Assembly: GCF_014268805.2 (NCBI RefSeq)
Contig: NZ_JABWRF020000003.1
Coordinates: 214,001-278,000, forward strand
Length of the DNA stretch: 64,000 bases
Reading direction: 5' to 3'
Source of the DNA: Pseudomonas farsensis
GTDB taxonomy: Bacteria > Pseudomonadota > Gammaproteobacteria > Pseudomonadales > Pseudomonadaceae
This document shows positions 44,960 to 54,050 of the stretch, in pieces. Numbering within the stretch: position 1 is the first letter of the stretch; each line of letters starts with the position of its first letter. A program made the position numbers and the translations under genes. The notes under the pieces are model-generated. The model saw only the letters and a list, made by a program, of their open reading frames with translations, searched no databases and was not told where the DNA came from.

Positions 44960-47235
44960 CCCCCGAGCAAATGCGTGATGCTTCGCTGCTCGAACTGTTC
45001 AGCCTGGAGGCCGAGGCGCAGACCCAGGTGCTCAGTGCTGGCCTGATGGCGCTGGAGCGCAACCCGGCGCAGCCTGACCAGCTTGAAGCCTGTATGCGTG
45101 CGGCGCACTCGCTCAAGGGGGCGGCGCGCATTGTCGGCATCGATGCTGGCGTCAGCGTCGCCCATGTCATGGAAGATTGCCTGGTCGCGGCACAGGAAGG
45201 GCGCCTGCTGCTGCGCCCCGAGCATATCGATGCGTTGCTGCAGGGCACTGACCTGTTGATGCGCATCGCAACGCCCGGTGATCAAGGCGGGGAAGCTGCG
45301 GTGCCGGGGTTCGTCGCACAACTGACAGCGCTGCTGGACCCCTCGGCAGCACCGCTCACCGCCATTGTGCCTGCGCCATTGGCGGTGCCGCTGCCGCCCT
45401 TGGCCGAGCCTGCCGTGCTCGGCGAAACACTCGCAGAACCCGAGCCGACGCCCCCCCGCAAGCCTGGCAAGCGCCCGGCCGAAGGCGGCGAGCGGGTGCT
45501 GCGGGTGACGGCCGACCGCCTCAACAGCCTGCTCGACCTGTCGAGCAAGTCGCTGGTCGAGACCCAGCGCCTTAAACCGTATCTGGCCACCTTGCAGCGC
45601 CTCAAGCGCATGCATGGCCAGGGCATGCGCGCACTGGACGGCCTCAAAGGCCAGCTCGAAGACAGCGGCCAAGGCCCTGAAGTGCTGCAGGCGCTGGCGC
45701 AGACCCAGCAGTTGCTGGCCGAAACCCAGCAGATTCTGCTGCAACAGGCCGCCGACCTGGATGAGTTCGGCTGGCAGGCCAGCCAGCGCGCGCAACTGCT
45801 CTATGACACAGCGCTCGCCTGCCGCATGCGGCCATTGGCCGATGTCTTGACCGGGCAGAGCCGCATGGTCCGCGACCTGGGCCGTTCACTGGGCAAACCG
45901 GTGCGGCTGGTAGTCGAAGGCGACAAGACCCAGGTTGACCGCGATGTCCTCGAAAAGCTCGAAGCGCCGCTGACCCACCTGCTGCGCAACGCCGTCGACC
46001 ATGGCATCGAATTGCCGGAACGGCGCCTGCTGGCCGGCAAGCCCGCCGAGGGTACGCTGCGTCTGCGCGCCTCGCACCAGGCCGGGCTGCTGATTCTGGA
46101 ACTGTCCGACGACGGCGCCGGTATCGACCTGGCGGGGCTGAGCCGCAGCATCGTCGAGCGCCGCCTGTCGCCGGCCGAAACCGTGGCGCAGATGAGCGAA
46201 GCAGAGCTGCTGACGTTTCTGTTCCTGCCGGGGTTCAGCCTGCGCGATACCGTCACCGAAGTGTCCGGGCGCGGTGTTGGCCTGGATGCGGTGCAGCATA
46301 TGGTGCGCGAGCTGCGCGGCGCCATCGAGCTGACCCAGGTCGCCGGCCAGGGCTGCTGCTTCCATCTGGAAGTGCCGCTGACGCTTTCGGTGGTGCGCAG
46401 CCTGGTGGTGGAGGAGGGCGGCGAAGCCTATGCCTTCCCGCTGGCGCATATCGAACGCACCCTTGATGTCCCATCCGAGGCCATCGTGCAGATCGAAGGC
46501 CGTCAGCATTTCTGGCACGAAGACCGCCACATTGGTTTGGTCGCCGCCAGCCAGTTGCTCAACCGCCCGGCGTCCCAGCGCGAAGGCCAGCACCTGCGGG
46601 TGGTGGTCATTCGCGAGCGCGACCAGTTGTATGGCGTGGCGGTGGAGCGGTTGATCGGCGAGCGGGTGCTGGTGGTGATGCCGCTCGACCCGCGCCTGGG
46701 CAAGGTTCAGGACATTTCTTCGGGCGCCTTGCTCGACGATGGCTCGGTGGTGTTGATCATCGATGTCGAGGACCTGCTGCGCTCGGTCGAGAAGCTGCTC
46801 AGTACCGGGCGCCTGGAGCGTATCGAGCGCGGTGCCAGCGCGGCCAGGGGCGTGGTACGCCGGCGTGTGCTGGTGGTCGACGACTCGCTCACCGTGCGCG
46901 AGCTGCAGCGCAAGCTGCTGACCCATCGCGGCTACGAAGTGTCGGTGGCCGTTGACGGCATGGACGGCTGGAACGCCCTGCGCAGCGATGATTTCGACCT
47001 GCTGATTACCGATATCGACATGCCGCGCATGGACGGTATCGAACTGGTTACCCTGGTGCGCCGCGACCACCGCCTGCAGTCGTTGCCGGTGATGGTGGTG
47101 TCGTACAAAGACCGTGAAGAAGACCGACGACGTGGACTGGATGCCGGCGCCGACTATTATCTGGCCAAGGCCAGCTTCCATGATGATGCGTTGCTGGATG
47201 CCGTCGAGGAATTGATCGGAGGTGCTCAGGGATGA
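44956..47235 (+). CDS. wspE: Wsp hybrid CheA-type histidine kinase with receiver domain
   Basis: A 759-residue kinase. The Hpt domain has AAHSLKGAARIVGID (His near residue 52). A Pro/Ala-rich linker leads to dimerisation and HATPase regions (LTHLLRNAVDHGIELPERRL, SDDGAGIDLAGLSR, GRGVGLDAVQHMV), then a CheW-like domain and a C-terminal receiver with LVVDDSLTVRELQRKLL and the Asp in LLITDIDMPRMDGIELV. It phosphorylates WspR and WspF. Confidence 0.95.
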   Translation: MTPEQMRDASLLELFSLEAEAQTQVLSAGLMALERNPAQPDQLEACMRAAHSLKGAARIVGIDAGVSVAHVMEDCLVAAQEGRLLLRPEHIDALLQGTDLLMRIATPGDQGGEAAVPGFVAQLTALLDPSAAPLTAIVPAPLAVPLPPLAEPAVLGETLAEPEPTPPRKPGKRPAEGGERVLRVTADRLNSLLDLSSKSLVETQRLKPYLATLQRLKRMHGQGMRALDGLKGQLEDSGQGPEVLQALAQTQQLLAETQQILLQQAADLDEFGWQASQRAQLLYDTALACRMRPLADVLTGQSRMVRDLGRSLGKPVRLVVEGDKTQVDRDVLEKLEAPLTHLLRNAVDHGIELPERRLLAGKPAEGTLRLRASHQAGLLILELSDDGAGIDLAGLSRSIVERRLSPAETVAQMSEAELLTFLFLPGFSLRDTVTEVSGRGVGLDAVQHMVRELRGAIELTQVAGQGCCFHLEVPLTLSVVRSLVVEEGGEAYAFPLAHIERTLDVPSEAIVQIEGRQHFWHEDRHIGLVAASQLLNRPASQREGQHLRVVVIRERDQLYGVAVERLIGERVLVVMPLDPRLGKVQDISSGALLDDGSVVLIIDVEDLLRSVEKLLSTGRLERIERGASAARGVVRRRVLVVDDSLTVRELQRKLLTHRGYEVSVAVDGMDGWNALRSDDFDLLITDIDMPRMDGIELVTLVRRDHRLQSLPVMVVSYKDREEDRRRGLDAGADYYLAKASFHDDALLDAVEELIGGAQG

Positions 47236-48245
47236 AAATCGCCATCGTCAATGACATGCCCATGGCCGTCGAGGCGCTGCGCCGCGCCTTGGCCTTCGAG
47301 CCTGCGCACCAGGTGGTGTGGGTGGCCAGCAACGGCGCCGAAGCGGTGCAGCACTGCGCCGAACTGACCCCGGACCTGATTTTGATGGACTTGATCATGC
47401 CGGTAATGGATGGCGTCGAGGCCACCCGGCGGATCATGGCCGAGACCCCGTGCGCCATCGTTATCGTCACCGTCGACCGCAAGCAGAACGTGCACCGGGT
47501 GTTCGAGGCCATGGGCCATGGCGCCCTGGATGTGGTCGACACCCCGGCACTTGGCGCGGGCGACCCGCGTGAAGCGGCGGCGCCGCTGCTGCGCAAGATC
47601 CTCAACATTGCCTGGCTGATCGGCCAGCAACGGCCCAGCGCACCACGGGCGGTAACCACGCCCTTGCGCGATGCCTCGCAGCGCCAGGGCCTGGTGGCGA
47701 TTGGTTCGTCCGCCGGCGGCCCTGCGGCGCTCGAAGTGCTGCTCAAAGGGCTGCCGCGCGAGTTCCCCGCTGCCATCGTGCTGGTCCAGCACGTTGACCA
47801 GGTATTTGCCGCCGGCATGGCCGAGTGGCTGTGCTCGGCCAGCGGCCTGCCGGTGCGTCTGGCCCGCGAAGGCGAGCCGCCGCAGCCGGGGCAGGTGCTG
47901 CTGGCCGGCACCAACCACCATATCCGCCTGCTGCAGAACGGCCAGCTTGCCTACACGGCGGAGCCGGTGAACGAGATCTACCGGCCTTCCATCGACGTGT
48001 TCTTCGAGAGCGTGGCGCGCTACTGGCGCGGCGATGCGGTGGGTGTGTTGCTCACCGGCATGGGCCGTGATGGCGCCCAAGGGCTCAAGCTGATGCGCGA
48101 ACAGGGCTTTTTGACCATCGCCCAGGACCAGCACAGCAGTGCGGTGTACGGCATGCCCAAGGCAGCTGCGGCAATCAACGCAGCCGTGGAAATCCGCCCG
48201 CTGGAGCGGATCGCCACGCGACTGATGGAAACCTTTTCGAAATGA
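47232..48245 (+). CDS. wspF: Wsp CheB-type methylesterase
   Basis: A 337-residue receiver-methylesterase fusion: receiver Asp in DLILMDLIMPVMDGVEATRR, and CheB catalytic elements GSSAGGPAALEVLL, LVQHVDQVFAAGMAEWL and LLTGMGRDGAQGLKLM. It resets WspA. Loss of WspF hyperactivates WspR in P. aeruginosa and P. fluorescens; here the gene is intact. Overlaps wspE by ATGA. Confidence 0.95.
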   Translation: MKIAIVNDMPMAVEALRRALAFEPAHQVVWVASNGAEAVQHCAELTPDLILMDLIMPVMDGVEATRRIMAETPCAIVIVTVDRKQNVHRVFEAMGHGALDVVDTPALGAGDPREAAAPLLRKILNIAWLIGQQRPSAPRAVTTPLRDASQRQGLVAIGSSAGGPAALEVLLKGLPREFPAAIVLVQHVDQVFAAGMAEWLCSASGLPVRLAREGEPPQPGQVLLAGTNHHIRLLQNGQLAYTAEPVNEIYRPSIDVFFESVARYWRGDAVGVLLTGMGRDGAQGLKLMREQGFLTIAQDQHSSAVYGMPKAAAAINAAVEIRPLERIATRLMETFSK

Positions 48246-48296
48246 CCATATGCAATGCTCAACCCGGCGCGGCCGGCAGTGGGCGGGTGACTAGCG

Positions 48297-49301
48297 ATGA
48301 ATGATCTGCCAACCGACGGTCTGATGACCACCAACGACAATTCGGCGATGGTCCTGCTGGTCGACGACCAGGCGATGATCGGTGAAGCAGTGCGCCGTGG
48401 GCTGGCCCACGAAGACAACATCGACTTCCATTTCTGTGCAGACCCGCATCAGGCGGTGGCCCAGGCCATGCGCATCAAGCCGACGGTGATCCTGCAAGAC
48501 CTGATCATGCCGGGCCTCGATGGCCTGACGCTGGTGCGCGAGTACCGCAACAACCCGGCTACCCAGGACATCCCGATCATCGTGCTGTCGACCAAGGAAG
48601 ACCCGCTGGTCAAGAGCGCAGCCTTTGCCGCCGGGGCCAACGACTACCTGGTCAAGCTGCCGGACACCATCGAGCTGGTGGCGCGCATTCGCTACCACTC
48701 GCGCTCCTACCTCACCTTGCTGCAGCGCGACGAGGCCTACCGCGCCTTGCGCGTCAGCCAGCAGCAGTTGCTCGACACCAACCTGATGCTGCAGCGGCTG
48801 ATGAACTCCGACGGCCTGACCGGGCTGTCCAACCGCCGCCATTTCGATGAATACCTTGAGCTGGAATGGCGCCGGGCCATGCGTGAACAGCAGCAACTGT
48901 CGCTGTTGATGATCGATGTGGACTATTTCAAGTCGTTCAACGACAGCTTCGGCCATTTGGCCGGCGACGAGGCGCTGCGCCAGGTGGCCGCGAGCATCCG
49001 TGGTTGCTGCGCGCGCCCAAGCGATCTGCCGGCGCGCTACGGCGGCGAGGAATTCGCCCTGGTGCTGCCCAACACCTCGCCAGGCGGGGCGCGACTGGTG
49101 GCCGAGAAGCTGCGCCAGAGCATCATGGCGCTGAACATCCCGCATGTGGCGCCCGAGGAGGGTTCGCACCTGACCGTGAGCATTGGCCTTGCCACGCACA
49201 CCCCGGCCCAGGGCAGCCATTGCCGTCAGCTCATCTCGGCTGCTGATAAAGGCCTCTACCTGGCCAAGCACAACGGGCGCAACCAGGTCGGCATCGCCTG
49301 A
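48297..49301 (+). CDS. wspR: Wsp diguanylate cyclase response regulator
   Basis: A 334-residue receiver-GGDEF protein making c-di-GMP when phosphorylated. Receiver Asp68 is in VILQDLIMPGLDGL. The GGDEF active site is GGEEF at 249-253, and the inhibitory I-site R-x-x-D is RPSD at 240-243, five residues before it. Blocks MNSDGLTGLSNRRHFDEYLE and LLMIDVDYFKSFNDSFGHLA fit WspR. It is 51 bases after wspF and ends the operon. An internal ATG at 48324 is a possible alternative start. Confidence 0.95.
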   Translation: MNDLPTDGLMTTNDNSAMVLLVDDQAMIGEAVRRGLAHEDNIDFHFCADPHQAVAQAMRIKPTVILQDLIMPGLDGLTLVREYRNNPATQDIPIIVLSTKEDPLVKSAAFAAGANDYLVKLPDTIELVARIRYHSRSYLTLLQRDEAYRALRVSQQQLLDTNLMLQRLMNSDGLTGLSNRRHFDEYLELEWRRAMREQQQLSLLMIDVDYFKSFNDSFGHLAGDEALRQVAASIRGCCARPSDLPARYGGEEFALVLPNTSPGGARLVAEKLRQSIMALNIPHVAPEEGSHLTVSIGLATHTPAQGSHCRQLISAADKGLYLAKHNGRNQVGIA

Positions 49302-49610
49302 TCGCGGGCTATCGCCAGCCCCACAGGGATCGCGTCAGCTGCGATATGGGTGCCTGGCTCAATTCCTGTGGGAGATTCTATTGTTTCGGGCAAGTCGCTT
49401 TTGATTGTGTAGGAGCGGCCTTGTGTCGCGAAAGGGCTGCGAAGCAGCCCCAGCGATTCTGGTGGGTGCTCAAATCCTGGGGCTGCTTCGCAGCCCTTTC
49501 GCGACACAAGGCCGCTCCTACACTGACTGCGTAGACGGCATCGAGAGGGTGATGGGAGAACTCTGTGGGAGCTGGCGCTAGCCTGCGATTAGGCCAGTAT
49601 GGGCTTGTGC
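49300..49610. repeat. Class B mosaic REP element, copy 3 (composite)
   Basis: Modules: GGCTATCGCCAGCCCCACAG; TGTGGGAGATTCTATTG; TTTCGGGCAAGTCGCTTTTG; the core hairpin 49408-49522; ACTGCGTAGACGGCATCGA; TGTGGGAGCTGGCGCTAGCC. The same modules occur inverted at 63.0-63.3 kb. It fills most of the 442-base wspR-prfB gap, where no gene is seen. Confidence 0.8.
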
Positions 49611-49697
49611 AGAACCCTGGAATCTCTCACAGAGTGAATGGCCGTGGCAGCGGGCCATACCTGCCAAGCGGGTCTGCCGCCATGATCCAGACTCGGT

Positions 49698-49703
49698 TAT
49701 ACT
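49698..49703 (+). promoter_or_regulatory. Candidate -10 element for prfB
   Basis: TATACT lies 41 bases before the prfB ATG. No strong -35 hexamer is visible. Confidence 0.4.
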
Positions 49704-49743
49704 CGCGGGCTTTTCACCGAATTCGCAAGAGAGCTGCCCGCCC

Positions 49744-50839
49744 ATGGAAATCCAACCGATTCTGAACACCATCAAGGACCTTACCGAGCGTTCCCAGTCC
49801 ATTCGGGGGTATCTTTGACTACGATCACAAACATGATCGTCTAGTCGAAGTAAACCGCGAGCTGGAAGACCCGGCCGTCTGGAACAAGCCCGAATACGCC
49901 CAGGCCCTGGGCCGTGAGCGGGCCATGCTGGCGCAGGTGGTCGAGACCCTCGACAAGCTGTCCGGCGGCCTTGCCGACTGCAAGGACCTGCTCGACATGG
50001 CCGTCGAGGAAGGCGATGAAAGCGCTGCCAGCGATGTCGTGACCGAGCTGCAAGGGCTCGAGGAATCCCTCGCCCTGCTTGAGTTCCGTCGCATGTTCAG
50101 CGGCGAGATGGACCCGAACAACGCCTACCTGGACATCCAGGCCGGCTCCGGTGGCACCGAGGCCCAGGACTGGGCCAACATCCTGCTGCGCATGTACCTG
50201 CGCTGGGCCGACAAGCGCGGCTTCGACGCCACCATCATCGAGCTGTCCGAAGGCGAAGTGGCTGGCATCAAGGGCGCCACCGTGCACATCAAGGGCGAAT
50301 ACGCCTTTGGCTGGCTGCGTACCGAAATCGGCGTGCACCGCCTGGTGCGCAAGAGCCCGTTCGACTCCGGCGCCCGCCGCCACACCTCGTTCTCGGCGGT
50401 GTTCGTCTCGCCCGAGATCGACGACAAGGTCGAAATTGAGATCAACCCGTCGGACCTGCGCATCGACACCTACCGCTCCTCCGGCGCCGGTGGTCAGCAC
50501 GTCAACACCACCGACTCGGCGGTACGTATCACCCACGTCCCGACCAACACCGTGGTTGCCTGCCAGAACGAACGTTCCCAGCATGCCAACAAAGACACCG
50601 CCATGAAAATGCTGCGGGCCAAGTTGTACGAGCTGGAAATGCAGAAGCGCAACGCCGCCTCGCAAGCCCTCGAAGACAGCAAGTCGGACATCGGCTGGGG
50701 CCACCAGATCCGCTCCTATGTGCTGGATGACTCGCGCATCAAGGACTTGCGGACCGGTGTCGAGCGCAGCGACTGCACCAAGGTCCTCGACGGCGACATC
50801 GACCAGTACCTCGAAGCGAGCCTCAAGCAGGGGCTGTAA
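49744..50839 (+). CDS. prfB: Peptide chain release factor 2 (programmed +1 frameshift)
   Basis: RF2 ends translation at UGA and UAA. The first 24 codons (49744-49815) run into an in-frame TGA at 49816. Skipping one base continues from 49817 for 340 residues (DYDHKHDRLVEVNRELEDP onward), 364 in total. Motifs are the tripeptide SPF in RKSPFDSGARRHTSF and the catalytic GGQ in SSGAGGQHVNTTDSAVRI. The break is the normal autoregulatory design, not damage. lysS follows, as in E. coli. Confidence 0.96.
49805..49819 (+). promoter_or_regulatory. RF2 autoregulatory frameshift site
   Basis: GGGGG (49805-49809, anti-Shine-Dalgarno pairing) is placed 3 bases before CTT TGA C (49813-49819). This is the canonical CUU-UGA-C slippage site. 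Low RF2 lets the ribosome slip +1. Confidence 0.96.
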
Positions 50840-50861
50840 GCATCTACGCCGTGGCAGGCCC

Positions 50862-50886
50862 GTGGGAGCGGGCTTGCCCCGCGATC
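50862..50886. repeat. Single REP unit in the prfB-lysS spacer
   Basis: GTGGGAGCGGGCTTGCCCCG then CGATC, one unpaired copy of the REP seen as pairs at 13.7 and 52.5 kb. It lies in the transcribed spacer. Confidence 0.7.
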
Positions 50887-50931
50887 CCTCACCCGCGAGG
50901 GCAACGAATACCTGATGGAAACAATGACGAC

Positions 50932-52434
50932 ATGAGCGACCTCAAGACCGAAGCGCAAGACCTGCAACAGGAAGAAAACGCCCTGATCGCCCTGCGCAAG
51001 GAAAAACTTGCTGCCGAGCGCGCCAAGGGCAATGCCTTCCCCAATGACTTCCGTCGCGACAGCTACTGCAACGACCTGCAGAAGCAATACGCGGACAAGA
51101 CCAAGGAAGAACTGGAAGCTGCAGCGATCCCGGTCAAGGTGGCTGGCCGCATCATGCTCAACCGTGGCTCGTTCATGGTCATCCAGGACATGACTGGGCG
51201 CATCCAGGTCTACGTCAACCGCAAGACCCTGCCCGAAGAAACCCTGGCCGCGGTCAAAACCTGGGACCTGGGCGACATCATCAGCGCCGAAGGCACCCTG
51301 GCCCGTTCCGGCAAGGGCGACCTGTACGTCGAAATGACCCAGGTACGCTTGCTGACCAAATCGCTGCGTCCGCTGCCGGACAAGCACCACGGCCTGACCG
51401 ACACCGAGCAGCGCTACCGCCAGCGCTACGTCGACCTGATGGTCAACGAAGACACCCGCCACACCTTCCGTGTGCGTTCGCAGGTGATCTCGCACATTCG
51501 CAAGTTCCTCATCGAGCGCGACTTCCTCGAAGTCGAAACGCCGATGCTGCAGACCATCCCGGGCGGCGCTGCGGCCAAGCCGTTCGAAACCCACCACAAC
51601 GCCCTGGACATGGCCATGTTCCTGCGCATCGCGCCGGAGCTGTACCTCAAGCGCCTGGTGGTCGGTGGTTTCGAGAAGGTCTTCGAGATCAACCGCAACT
51701 TCCGTAACGAAGGCGTCTCGACCCGGCACAACCCCGAGTTCACCATGCTCGAGTTCTACCAGGCCTACGCCGACTACAACGACAACATGGACCTCACCGA
51801 AGAGCTGTTCCGCGAGCTCGCACAACTGGTGCTGGGCAGCACCGACGTGCCGTACGGCGACAAGGTGTTCCACTTCGGCGAGCCGTTCGTGCGCCTGTCG
51901 GTGTTCGACTCGATCCTCAAGTACAACCCTGAGCTGACCGCCGCCGACCTGCAGGACGTCGACAAGGCCCGCGCCATCGCCAAGAAGGCCGGCGCCAAGG
52001 TGCTTGGCCACGAAGGCCTGGGCAAGCTGCAGGTGATGATTTTCGAAGAACTGGTCGAGCACAAGCTGGAGCAGCCGCACTTCATCACCGAGTACCCGTT
52101 CGAAGTCTCGCCGCTGGCCCGTCGCAACGACCAGAACCCAGCTGTGACCGACCGCTTCGAGCTGTTCATCGGTGGCCGCGAAATCGCCAACGCCTACTCC
52201 GAGCTCAACGATGCCGAGGACCAGGCCGAGCGCTTCCTGGCCCAGGTGGCCGAGAAGGACGCCGGTGACGACGAAGCCATGCATTACGACGCAGACTTCG
52301 TGCGGGCCCTGGAATACGGCATGCCGCCGACTGCCGGTGAAGGCATCGGCATCGACCGCCTGGTGATGCTGCTGACCAACTCGCCGTCGATTCGCGATGT
52401 GATCCTGTTCCCGCATATGCGTCCACAGGCTTGA
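50932..52434 (+). CDS. lysS: Lysyl-tRNA synthetase (class II)
   Basis: A 500-residue class II synthetase. An N-terminal OB-fold (about 60-150, VKVAGRIMLNRGSFMVIQDM) binds the anticodon. The catalytic domain has VETPMLQTIPGGAAAKPFET, motif 2 in FEINRNFRNEGVSTRHNPEF followed by TMLEFYQAYADY, and motif 3 in GEGIGIDRLVMLLTNSPSI. ATG 50932 gives the usual N-terminus. It ends at a strong terminator. Confidence 0.97.
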   Translation: MSDLKTEAQDLQQEENALIALRKEKLAAERAKGNAFPNDFRRDSYCNDLQKQYADKTKEELEAAAIPVKVAGRIMLNRGSFMVIQDMTGRIQVYVNRKTLPEETLAAVKTWDLGDIISAEGTLARSGKGDLYVEMTQVRLLTKSLRPLPDKHHGLTDTEQRYRQRYVDLMVNEDTRHTFRVRSQVISHIRKFLIERDFLEVETPMLQTIPGGAAAKPFETHHNALDMAMFLRIAPELYLKRLVVGGFEKVFEINRNFRNEGVSTRHNPEFTMLEFYQAYADYNDNMDLTEELFRELAQLVLGSTDVPYGDKVFHFGEPFVRLSVFDSILKYNPELTAADLQDVDKARAIAKKAGAKVLGHEGLGKLQVMIFEELVEHKLEQPHFITEYPFEVSPLARRNDQNPAVTDRFELFIGGREIANAYSELNDAEDQAERFLAQVAEKDAGDDEAMHYDADFVRALEYGMPPTAGEGIGIDRLVMLLTNSPSIRDVILFPHMRPQA

Positions 52435-52447
52435 TTGAGCTGAACGA

Positions 52448-52472
52448 GCCGCCTTTCGAGGCGGCTTTTTCT
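52448..52472 (+). terminator. Rho-independent terminator after lysS
   Basis: GCCGCCT (52448-52454), loop TTCG, AGGCGGC (52459-52465), then TTTTTCTT. Confidence 0.93.
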
Positions 52473-52479
52473 TGCCTGC

Positions 52480-52589
52480 CATCGCGGGGCAAGCCCGCTC
52501 CCACACAGAGGGCTGCCCCTAAGAAGTTGGACACCAATCCGATTCCTTGTGGGCAGTCCACAGCGTGGGAGCGGGCTTGCCCCGCGATG
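52480..52589. repeat. REP pair enclosing a class D segment
   Basis: REP arms are at 52480-52505 and, inverted, 52564-52589. Between them, 52510-52561 (GGGCTGCCCCTAAGAAGTTG... to GGGCAGTCCAC) is a 52-base segment whose reverse complement resembles 53948-53999. It lies between lysS and the TetR gene. Confidence 0.75.
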
Positions 52590-52637
52590 AGGCTCGCGCT
52601 GCCAGCATCTGACTAGAATTCATGAGGTGACTTCACC

Positions 52638-53354
52638 GTGAATCCCGCTATACCTCACCAGGGCGCTGCCGGCATCGCCAGCGCCGTTGCCGAAAGCGTG
52701 CAGTACCAGGGCCGCAAGACCGCCCGCCAGGGCAGCGAGCAGCGCCGCCAGCAAATCCTCGACGCGGCCATGCGCATTGTCGTGCGTGATGGAGTGCGCG
52801 GCGTGCGCCATCGTGCGGTGGCCGCCGAAGCCGGTGTGCCGCTTTCGGCCACCACCTACTATTTCAAGGACATCCAGGACTTGCTGGCCGATACCTTCGC
52901 CCAGTACGTCGCCCGCAGCGCCGACTACATGTCCAAGCTGTGGGCCAATACCGAGGTGCTGTTGCGCCAGTTGCTGGCCCAAGGTGACGGCACGCCACAA
53001 GCGCGGGCTCGGCTGGTGGATGATGTGGCGCGCATGACCGCCGACTACGTGATCCGCCAGTTGCACAACCGCCGCGACTTCCTCATGGCCGAGCAGGGCT
53101 TTCGCCAAGAGGCGCTGTTGTGCCCGCGCCTGGCTGAGCTGGTGTGTGCCCATGAACAGATCCTGCTGCATGGCGCCCGGCAGATGCTGCAGGTGGTGGG
53201 CTCGCGCCAGCCCGAGCAGGACGCGCAGATGTTGACGGCGATAATCGAGCAGATGGAATATCAGGGGCTGCTCAAGGGCGCTGATGCGCAGGCCGATGAG
53301 CAGATGCTCGCTATTCTTGTCCGATACCTGCAGATGGTGCTGGCTTCGGCCTGA
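52638..53354 (+). CDS. TetR family transcriptional regulator
   Basis: A 238-residue repressor-type protein with a 40-residue N-terminal extension. The helix-turn-helix is in ILDAAMRIVVRDGVRGVRHR then AVAAEAGVPLSATTYYFKDI, and a helical ligand-binding domain follows. GTG start with GAGGTGA upstream. It is likely to control itself or the lipoprotein gene 27 bases downstream. Ligand is unknown. Confidence 0.85.
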   Translation: MNPAIPHQGAAGIASAVAESVQYQGRKTARQGSEQRRQQILDAAMRIVVRDGVRGVRHRAVAAEAGVPLSATTYYFKDIQDLLADTFAQYVARSADYMSKLWANTEVLLRQLLAQGDGTPQARARLVDDVARMTADYVIRQLHNRRDFLMAEQGFRQEALLCPRLAELVCAHEQILLHGARQMLQVVGSRQPEQDAQMLTAIIEQMEYQGLLKGADAQADEQMLAILVRYLQMVLASA

Positions 53355-53381
53355 GGCGACCGAATTCTCAAGGAGAACCTG

Positions 53382-53930
53382 ATGAAAGCCTGGCGTGTGA
53401 TGCTGTTGAGCGTGTCCTTTCTCTTGCTGGGCGGCTGTCTGGTGACCTTTCACGAGCCGCTGCCGGCCAACCAGGCCGCGCCCAAGGGGCTGCTCGGCAA
53501 ATGGAGCAGCAAGGACGCCTGGGGCGAGCCGCTCAAGCTTGTGATCAGCCGCAGCGGCGCCGATGCCTACAAGGCCGTGGCCACCGCCAAGGGCAAGGCG
53601 CCTGAGGAATACGTGTTCACTGTGTCGCGCCACGGCAACCGCTGGTACTTGTCTGCCGGGGTGCCCAAGCGCCTGGGCGGCAACTTCCTGATTGGCGGTT
53701 TCGATATCGTCGAAGGCAAGGAACTGGTGGTCTACAACCTTGACGTCGAGCAGGTGCAGCAGGCGCTTGCGCAAAAAGAGCTGAGCGGGCGCAGCATCGA
53801 GGTGCCGGAAGACAACGGTGACGGCGTACTGATCGACAGCCCCGCCCAACGTGTGCTGGCCTACCTCGACGACCCGGCCAACTCCGACCTGTTCGTCGAA
53901 GTGGCGCGCTTCCAGCGGTCCGGTAAATAG
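53382..53930 (+). CDS. Conserved lipoprotein, function unknown
   Basis: A 182-residue exported protein. The lipobox LLLGGC puts the acylated Cys at residue 19, followed by LVT, so outer-membrane sorting is plausible. The body is a beta-rich domain (GLLGKWSSKDAWGEPLKLVI, EYVFTVSRHGNRWYLSAG) with a C-terminal helix. I do not recognise a family. AAGGAG 8 bases before ATG. Follows the TetR gene by 27 bases. Confidence 0.75.
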   Translation: MKAWRVMLLSVSFLLLGGCLVTFHEPLPANQAAPKGLLGKWSSKDAWGEPLKLVISRSGADAYKAVATAKGKAPEEYVFTVSRHGNRWYLSAGVPKRLGGNFLIGGFDIVEGKELVVYNLDVEQVQQALAQKELSGRSIEVPEDNGDGVLIDSPAQRVLAYLDDPANSDLFVEVARFQRSGK

Positions 53931-53947
53931 CCCTGATCCAGTGGGTA

Positions 53948-54028
53948 TGGACTGCACCCAGGAAATTGGACACGCATCCAATGCCTTTGGGGCAGCCCCG
54001 TACGTGGGAGCGGGCTTGCCCCGCGATG
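53948..54028. repeat. Class D segment plus REP unit
   Basis: 53948-53999 (TGGACTGCACCCAGGAAATT ... TTTGGGGCAGCCC) matches the reverse complement of 52510-52561 with several changes, and a REP unit (54003-54028) follows directly. The arrangement shows that the 52-base segment travels together with the REP. Confidence 0.65.
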
Positions 54029-54050
54029 AGGCACAAACAAGGAGTTCCCG

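Noticed and set aside
49744..49818. prfB as a frameshifted pseudogene
   Set aside because: The TGA is at the known programmed frameshift site and the rest of RF2 is intact.
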